In this document: piece after piece, positions 15,780 to 23,042 of the stretch
Layout of the letters: each line of letters begins with the position of its first letter
Numbering within the stretch: position 1 is the stretch's first letter
Program-made: the position numbers and the translations under genes
From: a virus
DNA: 64,000 nucleotides
Reading direction: 5' to 3' (one strand)
Virus record (IMG/VR): IMGVR_UViG_3300021467_000006
Location: 32,321 to 96,320 of that record
The notes under the pieces: generated by a model
The model's input: only the letters and a program-made list of their open reading frames with translations
Databases searched by the model: none
What the model was told of the DNA's origin: nothing

Positions 15780-16252
15780 AGATACATCCAAAAGATATGC
15801 TATTAGAACCAACAAACAATGAAGATCTTTTAAAATATCCCAGAGATATGATGGAAATTGAAGAAGAAGCCCGAAAAGCCTTTAAAGCTAAAGAGCTGAG
15901 AGAAGAATATCTCGAATCTATCAAAAATAAAAAAGAAAGAAGAATAGTTCTGCAGAAGGAAAGGACATTGGAAGATGTATTATTAAGCGTAACAAAACTA
16001 TATCCAAACGGTTGTACTGTTAATTTCATAATAGAGGGAAGGAAGGTATATATTAAATATGGTTGTCATGGTTTTACAGCTTTCTTTTCTTTTAGTGGTG
16101 ATGAGAAATTATTTATTGATTGGTTCGAAGAAAATAAAGACGATAAAGAAAGGGTTAGGGTAGATCATATAATACATCCTAAAATCTTAGCAGAACTTAG
16201 AAAGAGAGTATATCAATGCCCTATATGTGGAGGGGAAATATATTCAATGTAA
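15776..16252 (+). CDS. Hypothetical protein with C-terminal CPxC motif
   Basis: 158 aa, overlapping the previous stop by 4 bases. Charged helical N-terminal half, beta-rich centre, and a terminal CPICGG half zinc-knuckle. Function unknown. Confidence 0.6.
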   Translation: MKIHPKDMLLEPTNNEDLLKYPRDMMEIEEEARKAFKAKELREEYLESIKNKKERRIVLQKERTLEDVLLSVTKLYPNGCTVNFIIEGRKVYIKYGCHGFTAFFSFSGDEKLFIDWFEENKDDKERVRVDHIIHPKILAELRKRVYQCPICGGEIYSM

Positions 16253-16279
16253 AAGTAACTGATTAAAAAGGAGTATAAA

Positions 16280-16741
16280 ATGCGTAAACCTTGTGCTTTC
16301 AACAGGAATTCTTACTTGATACATGTTTCGGATTTTGAAAAACTTTTGGTTTCAGAAGCAGATATCGAATTGAAAGAATTCGATTATAATCCAAAAGATC
16401 TTGCTCTGGAATTGGCTTATACAAGATATCTGCTAGCAAAAGCTGAAAAGGAACTTGGTAAGAAACTAGATTTTGACGAATCTTATCCCATAAGGAACAA
16501 ATCAGGCAAAAGGGGAAGAGAGGAAGTAGATGTTGAAATACCTAACTCAGATGTAGTTGTTAAGATAACCTCTGAAGGCAATGGGATAATGTGGGAATGG
16601 AAAAATATAGAAAATATCAAATTGACTTTCCATAGAAGCGAATGGCCTTTGCATCCACGTTCTGAGTTCTCTTTTGAAGAATTACGGGAAATATCGCTTA
16701 CATCAGCTTATATTGTTGTTGAGTTCTTTGAGCCTCATTAA
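16280..16741 (+). CDS. Hypothetical protein, 153 aa
   Basis: Ribosome site AAAAAGGAG. Acidic soluble protein; the second half has beta strands (VVVKITSEG, IKLTFHRSEW). No recognised family. Confidence 0.6.
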   Translation: MRKPCAFNRNSYLIHVSDFEKLLVSEADIELKEFDYNPKDLALELAYTRYLLAKAEKELGKKLDFDESYPIRNKSGKRGREEVDVEIPNSDVVVKITSEGNGIMWEWKNIENIKLTFHRSEWPLHPRSEFSFEELREISLTSAYIVVEFFEPH

Positions 16742-16752
16742 TAGGATGAATT

Positions 16753-16872
16753 ATGTTTATATTAAAATTATTTTGTATTTTATTATGGGCATTTATATGT
16801 ATCTTTAAACTCTGTATTATAGTTATTGTAGCGGTGTGTGTAGCAATTGGAGTTATTGGAATACGAGGATAG
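16753..16872 (+). CDS. Very small membrane protein, 39 aa
   Basis: ATG 16753 with ATAGGA upstream. Almost entirely hydrophobic (Ile, Val, Cys, Leu), predicting one or two membrane helices, ending in IRG. Support is the ribosome site and fit between neighbours. Confidence 0.45.
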   Translation: MFILKLFCILLWAFICIFKLCIIVIVAVCVAIGVIGIRG

Positions 16873-16875
16873 TGA

Positions 16876-16947
16876 ATGATGGAATCTAATACCATTTTAG
16901 ATTGTTTATTATCGGTATTTATGCAGCTATTGGGGATAGAAATATGA
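16876..16947 (+). CDS. Possible 23-aa leader peptide
   Basis: ATG 16876 opens a short frame whose stop overlaps the ATG of the next gene (ATGA at 16944). It may only serve translational coupling. Weak evidence. Confidence 0.25.
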   Translation: MMESNTILDCLLSVFMQLLGIEI

Positions 16948-17165
16948 ATAAGGAATTAATAAAATGGACTTGCAAATATTGCTCTGCATATTTTGAATTT
17001 TATATGCATAAAAATTCAGATCAACCCCGTATTATCTCTGAAGATAGAATAATGATTCGGGAAACTACATTGTATTGCCCTTGGTGTGGAACACCTGTAA
17101 AAATAAGAGGAAAAATAGCTAAAATAATTATGGAAGATGCAAAATCTAAATTTATTGTTTCATAA
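16944..17165 (+). CDS. Small zinc-ribbon protein
   Basis: ATG 16944 behind TTGGGGA. 73 aa with CKYC near the start and CPWC about 40 residues later, a two-knuckle zinc ribbon with aromatic strands between. Last rightward gene before the junction. Function unknown. Confidence 0.6.
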   Translation: MNKELIKWTCKYCSAYFEFYMHKNSDQPRIISEDRIMIRETTLYCPWCGTPVKIRGKIAKIIMEDAKSKFIVS

Positions 17166-17411
17166 AAATAAACCATTCATTAATATCGTTATTTCATAAC
17201 AGGCATAACGCCTAATATATAAAAAATCATAATAATATCATAATAACTATACATTACTCCATATATCCCCTTATTATCACTCTTAGCTCTTAACACCCTA
17301 ACCTGTAGTTATCTAACATCATCCTATATGTTATCATTCTAACTGTTATCATGTTATCATATTTCATAATTTTTCATAATAACCCTATATCTTCACTGGT
17401 GGTGAATTAGA

Positions 17412-17491
17412 GAATTATCCCCCCTATATATGCTACTATATAGGGGGAGATTATTATAGCCTTATAGTAGCATATATAAGGGGGATAATTC
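17412..17491. repeat. 29-bp inverted repeat with nested palindrome
   Basis: Arms 17412-17440 and 17463-17491 are reverse complements with one mismatch (17479), separated by 22 bases. Inside, an 11-bp perfect palindrome (17420-17430 with 17437-17447, C5TATATA/TATATAG5) offers an alternative hairpin. Two mutually exclusive folds are possible. Confidence 0.85.
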
Positions 17492-17505
17492 TTTAATAAT
17501 AAAAA

Positions 17506-17523
17506 TCATAATAATTATTATGA
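17506..17523. repeat. 18-bp dyad, copy 1
   Basis: TCATAA-TAATTA-TTATGA, a perfect palindrome. Half-sites TCATAA/TTATGA with 6-base spacer recur at 17585, 17621, 49049, 63805 and 63970. Likely operator-type site. Confidence 0.6.
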
Positions 17524-17584
17524 AAAATATATATTAGACGTTATGTCGGGAATGATATAAGTGTTTTCTATATTAACTAAAAAA

Positions 17585-17602
17585 TCATAATAAAAATTAT
17601 GA
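17585..17602. repeat. 18-bp dyad, copy 2
   Basis: TCATAA-TAAAAA-TTATGA; same half-sites and 6-base spacing as copy 1. Confidence 0.6.
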
Positions 17603-17620
17603 AATTTATTGTTATGAAAA

Positions 17621-17638
17621 TCATAATAATTATTATGA
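17621..17638. repeat. 18-bp dyad, copy 3
   Basis: TCATAA-TAATTA-TTATGA, identical to copy 1. A further half-site TTATGA lies just before it (17612-17617). Confidence 0.6.
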
Positions 17639-17694
17639 AAAAATTATGATGGTTTTTCTTCACTGTATGGAGCCATCGTCGAATCAGCATTTAA

Positions 17695-17841
17695 GCGCTG
17701 GACTGGGGTGGTGTGGCCTCCCAGGTCTGGCTTTACAGGCCATTCGCTGTTGCATATCCCCCAACAGCGAATCCCCAGCCTATCCCCTGCCTTTCGGCAC
17801 CAGGACGGGGTGCCCTCTTAAAGGGCAAATCTGGGCAGCGC
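17695..17841. ncRNA. GC-rich structured RNA candidate of unknown class
   Basis: A GC-rich island in very AT-rich surroundings. A long-range stem GCGCTG (17695-17700) with CAGCGC (17836-17841) closes a domain. Inside it are an 11-bp perfect hairpin (17742-17752 with 17762-17772), TGCC/GGCA (17788-17799) and TGCCCT/AGGGCA (17811-17827). Strand is undecided because base pairing is symmetric. No known RNA family is recognised. A 110-codon plus frame crosses it but looks spurious. Confidence 0.45.
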
Positions 17842-17890
17842 CACTTTTACAGCGAGGAGACGCCAGCCTCGGCTCATATACATCCATATC

Positions 17891-18070
17891 CTATAAAAAT
17901 ACAGATGTATCCTCAGAGCCTTTAGAGGGGATACCAGATGACGGGATATGTGTAGAAAAAAGAAAACCCCCTAAGTGAGTGATGCTTAGAGGGCTATAAG
18001 AAGGAATAGCACAAAAACTCAGTTTATCTGAGTTATTGTCGTTTATATAACTTGTCATTTCTTCACTCAT
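17891..18070 (-). CDS. Possible 59-aa protein at the end of the late operon
   Basis: ATG at 18070 has a good AAGGAAGGA site. The frame runs through both terminator hairpins and the product has no recognisable domain. It may be a real last gene or chance. Confidence 0.3.
   Translation of the reverse strand: MSEEMTSYINDNNSDKLSFCAIPSYSPLSITHLGGFLFSTHIPSSGIPSKGSEDTSVFL
17955..17993 (-). terminator. Rho-independent terminator ending the late operon
   Basis: On the minus strand, stem CCC-(T)-CTAAG / CTTAG-GGG with a one-base bulge is followed by TTTTCTTTTTT. It faces the leftward genes. Confidence 0.75.
18012..18034 (-). terminator. Weak rho-independent terminator
   Basis: Minus-strand stem AACTCAG/CTGAGTT with a 5-base loop, then TTTTTG. 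Upstream of the stronger terminator, so the two act in series. Confidence 0.5.
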
Positions 18071-18131
18071 AATTGCTATTCCTTCCTTGTTTATTACTTC
18101 AATAATTGCTTAACATATTAATTTATAAGAG

Positions 18132-18758
18132 TCAAGACTTTTCTGTATAAAAAATATGATTTCCAAACCTACCTAGTTTCTTTAATTTCAACCACCAACC
18201 ATGAGGCTTAAATCCAACTGCATGATAATAGAGAGGCTTACCAACAAAATCTTCAAATAATCCTAAATATACATTAATGGCAATTCCTTGATGCTCTTGC
18301 CATAGAGTATCTTGCTTTTTCCAGTGTCCTATCATGGATTTGATTCTGCTCTTATTTCCAAAACAACTGAACTGTAACGCACCATTTGTTGTTGTAGAAA
18401 GCATTACTCCCCGCCACCCTATACCAAAGTACTTCTTACGTGCTAAAACTCGATTCCTGACAGTTAAACCTACCCCTACCTTGCTTTCCCAGGGTTCTCC
18501 TTCAGCCTCTCCAATCAATAGCATGGTGAGCAATTCAAGATCGCTGTATCTATTAAATATTGCTATATGCTTATCACAAATTCTACCTGTCACACCTTTC
18601 TCCAGCCTTCTAACAAAAAATTCTATATCCGAGATGGCATCATTGACTTCTTTTGCGGACTCTGAATGTTTATCTCTGGTTCTAGATAATTTCCTACACA
18701 CCAATTTAAGTCCGGTGGTAGCATTCCGCACGTGATGCTTGGTATATTGAGTAGTCAT
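18132..18758 (-). CDS. Endolysin, SleB-type cell wall hydrolase
   Basis: 208 aa. The C-terminal domain (about 75-205) matches SleB/Hydrolase_2 proteins: LLIGEAEGEPWESKVGVGLTVRNRV with the catalytic-type Glu, a QFSCF segment, PLYYHAVG and a final GNHIFY. Members cleave peptidoglycan as lytic transglycosylase/amidase-like enzymes. The N-terminal 70 residues are basic and helical, possibly for wall targeting. Last firm gene of the late operon, right after spanin- and holin-like genes, so it is the probable lysis enzyme. Confidence 0.85.
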   Translation of the reverse strand: MTTQYTKHHVRNATTGLKLVCRKLSRTRDKHSESAKEVNDAISDIEFFVRRLEKGVTGRICDKHIAIFNRYSDLELLTMLLIGEAEGEPWESKVGVGLTVRNRVLARKKYFGIGWRGVMLSTTTNGALQFSCFGNKSRIKSMIGHWKKQDTLWQEHQGIAINVYLGLFEDFVGKPLYYHAVGFKPHGWWLKLKKLGRFGNHIFYTEKS

Positions 18759-19114
18759 CTCTCTCCGCTACTGCCCCTCGCCTGAGCTTCTATTAGACTC
18801 TTCAGACAATTTATATCTTCTTTCATTTCTTTTCGCATCGTTTTAGTTTCTTTGAATAGCATGTCGAATTTCTGTTCAAGTCTCTCAATAGCAGCATCCC
18901 GCATTTCCAGATCTTTTTGCTGTATTTCCATATCCTTTTTATGCAATTCCATGCATCCTTCTCTCAATTTTTTACATTTCTCTTCATGATCTTCCCTGAA
19001 AGATTCGAATTCTGATCTAAAGAGGAAGGCTTTTCTTAAAGCAGTGACTATTGATAAAGTTATAATAACAATAGTCAATACTATCCCTAAAAACCATTGG
19101 CCCCAATCTTCCAT
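18755..19114 (-). CDS. Membrane-anchored coiled-coil protein (spanin/holin-associated)
   Basis: 119 aa. One hydrophobic helix at about residues 8-27, then a long charged coiled coil (about 35-105). This topology is that of inner-membrane spanin subunits (Rz-like) and some holin accessory proteins. It overlaps the endolysin start by 4 bases. An outer-membrane lipoprotein partner is not evident. Confidence 0.55.
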   Translation of the reverse strand: MEDWGQWFLGIVLTIVIITLSIVTALRKAFLFRSEFESFREDHEEKCKKLREGCMELHKKDMEIQQKDLEMRDAAIERLEQKFDMLFKETKTMRKEMKEDINCLKSLIEAQARGSSGER

Positions 19115-19122
19115 CTATCCAA

Positions 19123-19353
19123 TTACCTCTTTGCAATAGAATAGCCCATTATAGCACCAAATACCCCTGATAGTGCCATTTTATACCATTCTAGTATTCC
19201 TGTCACAACCTCTCCTTCTGCATTGGCTAATCTAGCAACATAATGTGCCAATATTATAACAAGCAAAAACCCTATAGTTTTATCGTTGCTTAAAACCTCA
19301 TTTATTCCATCAGAAATAGTTTTCATTGTTTTAGGAATCCAATCATAATTCAT
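19123..19353 (-). CDS. Holin-like protein
   Basis: 76 aa with two hydrophobic helices (about residues 27-45 and 56-73) and a short basic end (AKR). Position just upstream of spanin-like and endolysin genes supports a holin that opens the inner membrane. Assignment rests on size, topology and context. Confidence 0.6.
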   Translation of the reverse strand: MNYDWIPKTMKTISDGINEVLSNDKTIGFLLVIILAHYVARLANAEGEVVTGILEWYKMALSGVFGAIMGYSIAKR

Positions 19354-19448
19354 TTGTTACCTCCATGTATCCATAGATAAATAGCAGCAAATAACAAAGA
19401 AAAACCAGCTATATATAAACTACATAAGATTCCATATATCATATCCAT
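19350..19448 (-). CDS. Very small membrane protein, 32 aa
   Basis: ATG at 19448 has a perfect GGAGGG site, and the stop overlaps the holin-like start (ATGA). One hydrophobic helix (YIAGFSLLFAAIYLWI). Possibly an antiholin or lysis regulator; position only. Confidence 0.5.
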   Translation of the reverse strand: MDMIYGILCSLYIAGFSLLFAAIYLWIHGGNK

Positions 19449-19717
19449 TGTATTCCCTCCAAACCTTGAAACATTTCTATATATTCCAATTCTCTTCCCT
19501 TTACAGGTCTGAAATAGATATCGTCATTTATCATTGCTTTGAATATTTCTTTAGGATTTTTTAATTCCTTCATTGTAGATGCTTGATAGAATCTTGTTCC
19601 TAAATTCTGTTCTTCAATAATGGTTGCTATAATAGCAGTTATTTCTGATTGTATTGTTTGAACTATTTCAGGATTTCCTGAAGAAATCATGATTTTCAAC
19701 AAATCTTCACCTTTCAT
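19439..19717 (-). CDS. Hypothetical protein, 92 aa
   Basis: Soluble, mostly helical with an aromatic C-terminal part; no recognised domain. Start codon preceded by a TAGGAA site. Lies in the run of small genes before the lysis cluster. Confidence 0.6.
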   Translation of the reverse strand: MKGEDLLKIMISSGNPEIVQTIQSEITAIIATIIEEQNLGTRFYQASTMKELKNPKEIFKAMINDDIYFRPVKGRELEYIEMFQGLEGIQWI

Positions 19718-19719
19718 GT

Positions 19720-19935
19720 TTATATTCCTAACCTAATCATAATTCCCAACATAAACCCAACTACAAATTCCATTAGATCTCCAACTGTAGAAACAGGGTT
19801 TTCCGGTTCTTTTACCTCATATATTGTATAGGAAATTATGATTATTATTCCTAACCAGAAAGGAACAATAGCCGAAATAAAACCAAAAACAGCATGTCCT
19901 AATGATCTTTTATCATCAAATAGATATGTCTTCAT
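19720..19935 (-). CDS. Small membrane protein, 71 aa
   Basis: Two hydrophobic stretches (about residues 14-36 and 53-70) with a charged loop rich in Glu and Pro. Overlaps the preceding gene (19916-20134) by 20 bases. Could belong to the lysis group. Confidence 0.55.
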   Translation of the reverse strand: MKTYLFDDKRSLGHAVFGFISAIVPFWLGIIIIISYTIYEVKEPENPVSTVGDLMEFVVGFMLGIMIRLGI

Positions 19936-20134
19936 TTTCCATTTCCTGCATAATTTTGGATTCTATTAGCTTTATTTCACGCAATAAATGCACTCTTGCT
20001 AAATAACAAGCCATCTGAGCCAGAGAATTATTAACATATACCCCCTGTACTTCTCCTTCCAGACGTATTTCTACTTCTCCTTTTGCAGTTTCAAATTTCC
20101 TCAGCATTTTATAAAGGTCTGTTAGATTTTTCAT
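19916..20134 (-). CDS. Hypothetical protein, 72 aa
   Basis: Small helical protein with a central beta hairpin-like part (GEVEIRLEGEVQGVYV). GAGG lies 7 bases before the ATG. No family recognised. Confidence 0.58.
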   Translation of the reverse strand: MKNLTDLYKMLRKFETAKGEVEIRLEGEVQGVYVNNSLAQMACYLARVHLLREIKLIESKIMQEMENEDISI

Positions 20135-20144
20135 AATAACCTCG

Positions 20145-20672
20145 TTATGATTTTTTTATGTTATACAATTTACCATTCCACCATTTAGGAATATCACCAG
20201 GCCAAGCTGCATAGTTATTCATGATTTTACGTTCTAAGCCATTTATTATCCATACATAATCTACAAATTCAGAGCATATGAATTTTTCGGGATTTCTTTC
20301 TGGATGGGTAAAAGCACTTTTTAATAATGCTGAATAATCATAACCTTTATTATGAGAAAGCAATAGGAAGGCTGTTTTAAAAATAGTCAATGTATTCCAT
20401 CTGTTTAATCCTTCTGGAACAAATAAGTCTACCTGTTCAGAAGGTTCATTTTTCAACATTTCTTCTAAATCATTAAATTCCAAACCATGTTCAAATGCTT
20501 CTATTAAAAATACTTTGTCCTTCAATAAATCATATTTATCAAACCTAATAATCAGAGAAGCATGGCTGTATTCAGTCCATTTCTTTATTACTTCTGAAAT
20601 AAGAAAGGAATTCTTCCATAAAATACAGCTTCCGGTTACCATTTTAGGTTTTAATGATTCAAAGTTATTCAT
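20145..20672 (-). CDS. NlpC/P60-like (YiiX-type) permuted papain-fold protein
   Basis: 175 aa. The order GSCILW ... YSHASL (His 37) ... LIEA ... YDYSALLKSAF ... FICSEFVDYVW (Cys 133) ... PGDIPKWW matches the circularly permuted YiiX/NlpC-P60 superfamily, with His before Cys. Enzymes of this fold cleave peptide or ester bonds in cell wall or lipids. It may help cell entry or lysis; specificity unknown. Confidence 0.75.
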   Translation of the reverse strand: MNNFESLKPKMVTGSCILWKNSFLISEVIKKWTEYSHASLIIRFDKYDLLKDKVFLIEAFEHGLEFNDLEEMLKNEPSEQVDLFVPEGLNRWNTLTIFKTAFLLLSHNKGYDYSALLKSAFTHPERNPEKFICSEFVDYVWIINGLERKIMNNYAAWPGDIPKWWNGKLYNIKKS

Positions 20673-20674
20673 GA

Positions 20675-21220
20675 TTATCCAAATAATAATGAAGATTCAA
20701 TTATTTTAGAATCATATCTATAAATGTTTATTAATCTATCGCTACATTCTTTCCATGTATTGCTAAAGTGCTTGCCCTTTCTCTCTCCTATTTTCTTCCA
20801 ACCCATAGCTTTCCAAAATAAATTGGATTCTAAATCGTAAGCACAACCACAACTAAAGGATAGGGTTTGAACATTGCTCTTTCCATATTCTAAAACTTCA
20901 GTTAGTAACATTCTTCCTCTTTGCATCATTCTAGCATCTTCCTGAAGGCATATTTGGGCTATTTTACCTATTCTTATTTTGGAAAGGGGATTACCAAAAG
21001 ATGCAAGGACAAAACCAACTAAATCACCATTTATTTCACAAACATATAATTTATCATTACATCTATCAGACCATCTATTTTTGCTAGGTTTTAATCCTGT
21101 TATAGCAGCTTCATATGCTTGTTTAGGTATAAAACCTATGCTAAAACTATTCTTTTTAGATAAATCTATTATATATTTTAGATCTTCTAATCTTGCTGGT
21201 CTTACTAACTCATCAGACAT
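20675..21220 (-). CDS. GNAT-family N-acetyltransferase
   Basis: 181 aa. ATG 21220 is preferred to the in-frame TTG 21226. N-terminal VRPARLEDLKYIIDL and the VGFVLASFGN strand-loop are typical GNAT motifs. The acetyl-CoA loop is less canonical (EDARMMQRGRMLL). Similar proteins are common in phage late regions. Substrate unknown. Confidence 0.72.
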   Translation of the reverse strand: MSDELVRPARLEDLKYIIDLSKKNSFSIGFIPKQAYEAAITGLKPSKNRWSDRCNDKLYVCEINGDLVGFVLASFGNPLSKIRIGKIAQICLQEDARMMQRGRMLLTEVLEYGKSNVQTLSFSCGCAYDLESNLFWKAMGWKKIGERKGKHFSNTWKECSDRLINIYRYDSKIIESSLLFG

Positions 21221-21222
21221 GT

Positions 21223-21519
21223 TCAATGCTCTCTTAATCCTTTAGGTTTCTCTGCTTTTATTTGCAATTTCCATCTATTCTTTCCGCAGCCATATCTGCA
21301 AATTGCTTTGGTAACTACAAACTTTTGTCTGCATTCGAACCATGTTACTTCTACCCAAGCACCAACACCACAATTCCTACAAATTATTCTCAGCCACGGC
21401 CTCTCATCCAACTCTATAACATCAAATTTTTCAAACAGGCTTTCTGGATATGTTTCTGATTTGTTTAATAGCCACTCTCTAGGGTCTTCATCTTCTATAT
21501 AATGTAGCTGAAAACGCAC
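21223..21519 (-). CDS. Small zinc-finger protein, 98 aa
   Basis: GTG start at 21519 with a TTGGAG site. CRNCG and CRYGCG about 35 residues apart suggest a zinc ribbon. Part of a cluster of small cysteine proteins (21223-22429). Function unknown. Confidence 0.6.
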   Translation of the reverse strand: MRFQLHYIEDEDPREWLLNKSETYPESLFEKFDVIELDERPWLRIICRNCGVGAWVEVTWFECRQKFVVTKAICRYGCGKNRWKLQIKAEKPKGLREH

Positions 21520-21522
21520 TAT

Positions 21523-21801
21523 TCACTCCAAATAATACATCCATCTAGCAAAGCTATCCCTAACTTTAGGTTCAGGACGTAATAAATTCCCATAAATAAC
21601 ATAAATACCGCTTTTCCTATGAAAAGTATTATGATGTTTTAAAATGCTGTATAATTTACCTTCTGAGTAAAGAAGCAAATATATATCCATATTACCCTTA
21701 TTAAAATGCACTTTTGAGCAAATTTCTGGATCATAAACAATACATCTAGCAATATACTGTTCTAGCTCATCACTATATTCTTCTACTTCTACTCTCTTCA
21801 T
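21523..21801 (-). CDS. Hypothetical protein, 92 aa
   Basis: Acidic, beta-rich small protein (MDIYLLLYSEGKLYSILKHH). No family recognised; packed between zinc-finger genes. Confidence 0.58.
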   Translation of the reverse strand: MKRVEVEEYSDELEQYIARCIVYDPEICSKVHFNKGNMDIYLLLYSEGKLYSILKHHNTFHRKSGIYVIYGNLLRPEPKVRDSFARWMYYLE

Positions 21802-21829
21802 GGCTTAAATAATGGTAAAATTAATTAAT

Positions 21830-22048
21830 TTATCTGGTAGTATTTGTAGCTGTGTTTGATGTCTCAAAGTCATAACATTTTTCTAATTCATATAGGGTTC
21901 CTGGAATAAGCTCTGACCAAGAATGTCCGCAATGCTCACATACATAATAATACCATGTTGGATGAGTAGGTTTCTTGGCTTGTAAAAGTCTTTGTGCCTT
22001 ACAATTAGGACACGTGGTATATGTCTTATACTTTGTATTATAATTCAT
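21830..22048 (-). CDS. Zinc-ribbon protein, 72 aa
   Basis: CPNCKA near residue 13 and CEHCGHSW near residue 38 form a typical four-cysteine ribbon. A strong site (GGAAGGAG) precedes ATG 22048. The start overlaps the previous stop. Confidence 0.65.
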   Translation of the reverse strand: MNYNTKYKTYTTCPNCKAQRLLQAKKPTHPTWYYYVCEHCGHSWSELIPGTLYELEKCYDFETSNTATNTTR

Positions 22049-22212
22049 TACTGCTCCTTCCTACACATCCTCAATGCCTTCGAGAGGCAAGTCTCACAAA
22101 GGTTGTATGTCTTTGTCCTGGTGAAGAAGAAGCTCTCCACCAGAATGTTGATCTGGATGCACTCTTTCTCCTGACCGCATTGGTTACAGATTGCTATGCC
22201 TACGTTCTTCAT
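22048..22212 (-). CDS. Small zinc-finger protein, 54 aa
   Basis: ATG at 22212 has an AGGAGAG site 5 bases upstream. CNQCG ... CETC with a hydrophobic strand between suggests a treble-clef or ribbon. Overlaps its upstream neighbour by 29 bases and its downstream one by a base. Confidence 0.6.
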   Translation of the reverse strand: MKNVGIAICNQCGQEKECIQINILVESFFFTRTKTYNLCETCLSKALRMCRKEQ

Positions 22213-22429
22213 ACTTTCTCTCCTGTACTATCTTCTGACCAAAGTGTCTTCTTGGATTCCCACACATCCAACAAGAACACCTTGGCCTGCTGTTCACTAG
22301 AATGCTTAGTTCTTTCTCGCTTGGCGAATACCAGGTGATTTCCCTAGCTAATCGCTTCATCAATCGCTGTCTGTTGTATCGTCTTTGTGCTCTAGGTTTT
22401 ATATTTTTCACTGCTAACTTATTCATCAT
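22184..22429 (-). CDS. Conserved phage CxCxMCGNPR zinc-motif protein
   Basis: 81 aa from ATG 22429. It contains CSCWMCGNPRRHFG followed by a charged helix ending EERRHSNL, a motif I recall from many small phage proteins of unknown role. Basic, so possibly nucleic-acid binding. The frame extends upstream to 22549, but that part overlaps a better gene in another frame. Confidence 0.65.
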   Translation of the reverse strand: MMNKLAVKNIKPRAQRRYNRQRLMKRLAREITWYSPSEKELSILVNSRPRCSCWMCGNPRRHFGQKIVQERKYEERRHSNL

Positions 22430-22568
22430 TATTTTCTTCATCTCCCCAGTCTGGAATAACCAATTGACCATTTGTCTTGATGACATTCCTAATAGCAACA
22501 AAGCACATATACTCGTCAACAGATACAAAATGATTATCATGAGATTCAATATTCTCTATATTTTCCAT
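22419..22568 (-). CDS. Small acidic protein, 49 aa
   Basis: ATG at 22568 behind AAAGGAG (10 bases). Acidic protein ending DWGDEENNDE; its stop overlaps the start of the CxCxMCGNPR gene. No family recognised. Confidence 0.5.
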   Translation of the reverse strand: MENIENIESHDNHFVSVDEYMCFVAIRNVIKTNGQLVIPDWGDEENNDE

Positions 22569-22635
22569 CGCTAGCTTGCTCCTTTTCGAGTTAACAGTGG
22601 AAGTATGTATCTGATCCTATCTCTCCCTCAATTAA

Positions 22636-22720
22636 GACTGGCTAGTGGTTGCAAACCCACGGGACGCCGGCCTTTTGCTTCCACTGAGGGGGATTCCCGA
22701 CCGCTAGGGTCTAGCCAGTC
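22636..22720 (-). ncRNA. Structured RNA candidate
   Basis: A perfect 10-bp stem GACTGGCTAG/CTAGCCAGTC (22636-22645 with 22711-22720) encloses GC-rich sequence. A smaller hairpin near 22646-22662 (on the minus strand GTGG...CCAC with loop-like TTTGCAA) stacks against the closing stem like a T-arm. It lies between two genes, directly after the stop at 22725. Could also be an attenuator or processing element. Class unknown. Confidence 0.45.
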
Positions 22721-22724
22721 CGTC

Positions 22725-22949
22725 TTACACAATCTTTCCCTCATTGCTTAGTTCATCACAAATATCCATTGCTAATTTTGGCGGTATTTGCAACTGTTCT
22801 ACTATTTCTGCTAGGTCAACAGTTCCCTTATCATCTATATAATCAGCTATAACCCTTTTGAGAGAGTTTGATTCTTTTTCAGTCACAAATACATCCTTTT
22901 CACAATCAACAACGATACAAGGTTTGCCTCTTCTTCTCTTTACCTTCAC
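22725..22949 (-). CDS. Small HTH-like basic protein, 74 aa
   Basis: GTG start with a GGAGG site. Basic N-terminus (KVKRRRGK) then a helical part with a winged-helix look (VDLAEIVEQLQIPPKLAMDI). May bind nucleic acid. It sits between two GC-rich structured elements. Confidence 0.6.
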   Translation of the reverse strand: MKVKRRRGKPCIVVDCEKDVFVTEKESNSLKRVIADYIDDKGTVDLAEIVEQLQIPPKLAMDICDELSNEGKIV

Positions 22950-22964
22950 CTTGGCCTCCCTGAT

Positions 22965-23033
22965 GGAGCGGGTTGCAGGAACTGCCCCTGCTCATCCCGT
23001 TGGTTAGGGATGCTCGCTGACCGAACCCGCTTC
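22965..23033 (-). ncRNA. tRNA-like structured RNA candidate
   Basis: 10-bp closing stem with one G-U (22965-22974 with 23024-23033). A 5-bp T-arm-like hairpin GCAGG/CCTGC with 7-base loop (22975-22991) stacks on it, and an anticodon-arm-like hairpin CATCCC/GGGATG (22993-22998, 23007-23012) follows. The layout mimics tRNA without matching tRNA consensus. The minus strand is assumed from its neighbours. Confidence 0.45.
23010..23031. repeat. GC-rich direct repeat flanking the ART-like gene, left copy
   Basis: ATGCTC-N4-ACCGAACCCGC; same as 23455-23476 apart from the N4 and one further base. The gene between is AT-rich. Confidence 0.6.
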
Positions 23034-23042
23034 TATCTTATA

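Larger units (their letters stand above)
17166..17645. other. AT-rich noncoding junction with dyads and inverted repeats
   Basis: No plausible gene. It holds repeated CATAAT-type sequence, three copies of the dyad TCATAA-N6-TTATGA and a long inverted repeat (separate entries). It lies where the rightward and leftward transcription units converge. A regulatory or replication-origin role is possible. Confidence 0.7.

Noticed and set aside
17646-17978. A 110-codon plus-strand reading frame
   Set aside because: No ribosome site, low-complexity and Cys/Pro-rich product, and the DNA is explained by extensive base pairing.
20131-20150. Another TCATAA/TTATGA dyad
   Set aside because: Spacer is eight bases, not six, and the bases are explained by the start codon and ribosome site of 19916-20134.
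22430-22549. N-terminal hydrophobic extension of the CxCxMCGNPR protein
   Set aside because: This stretch is better explained by the 49-aa gene at 22419-22568 in another frame, which has AAAGGAG and a coupled stop/start.
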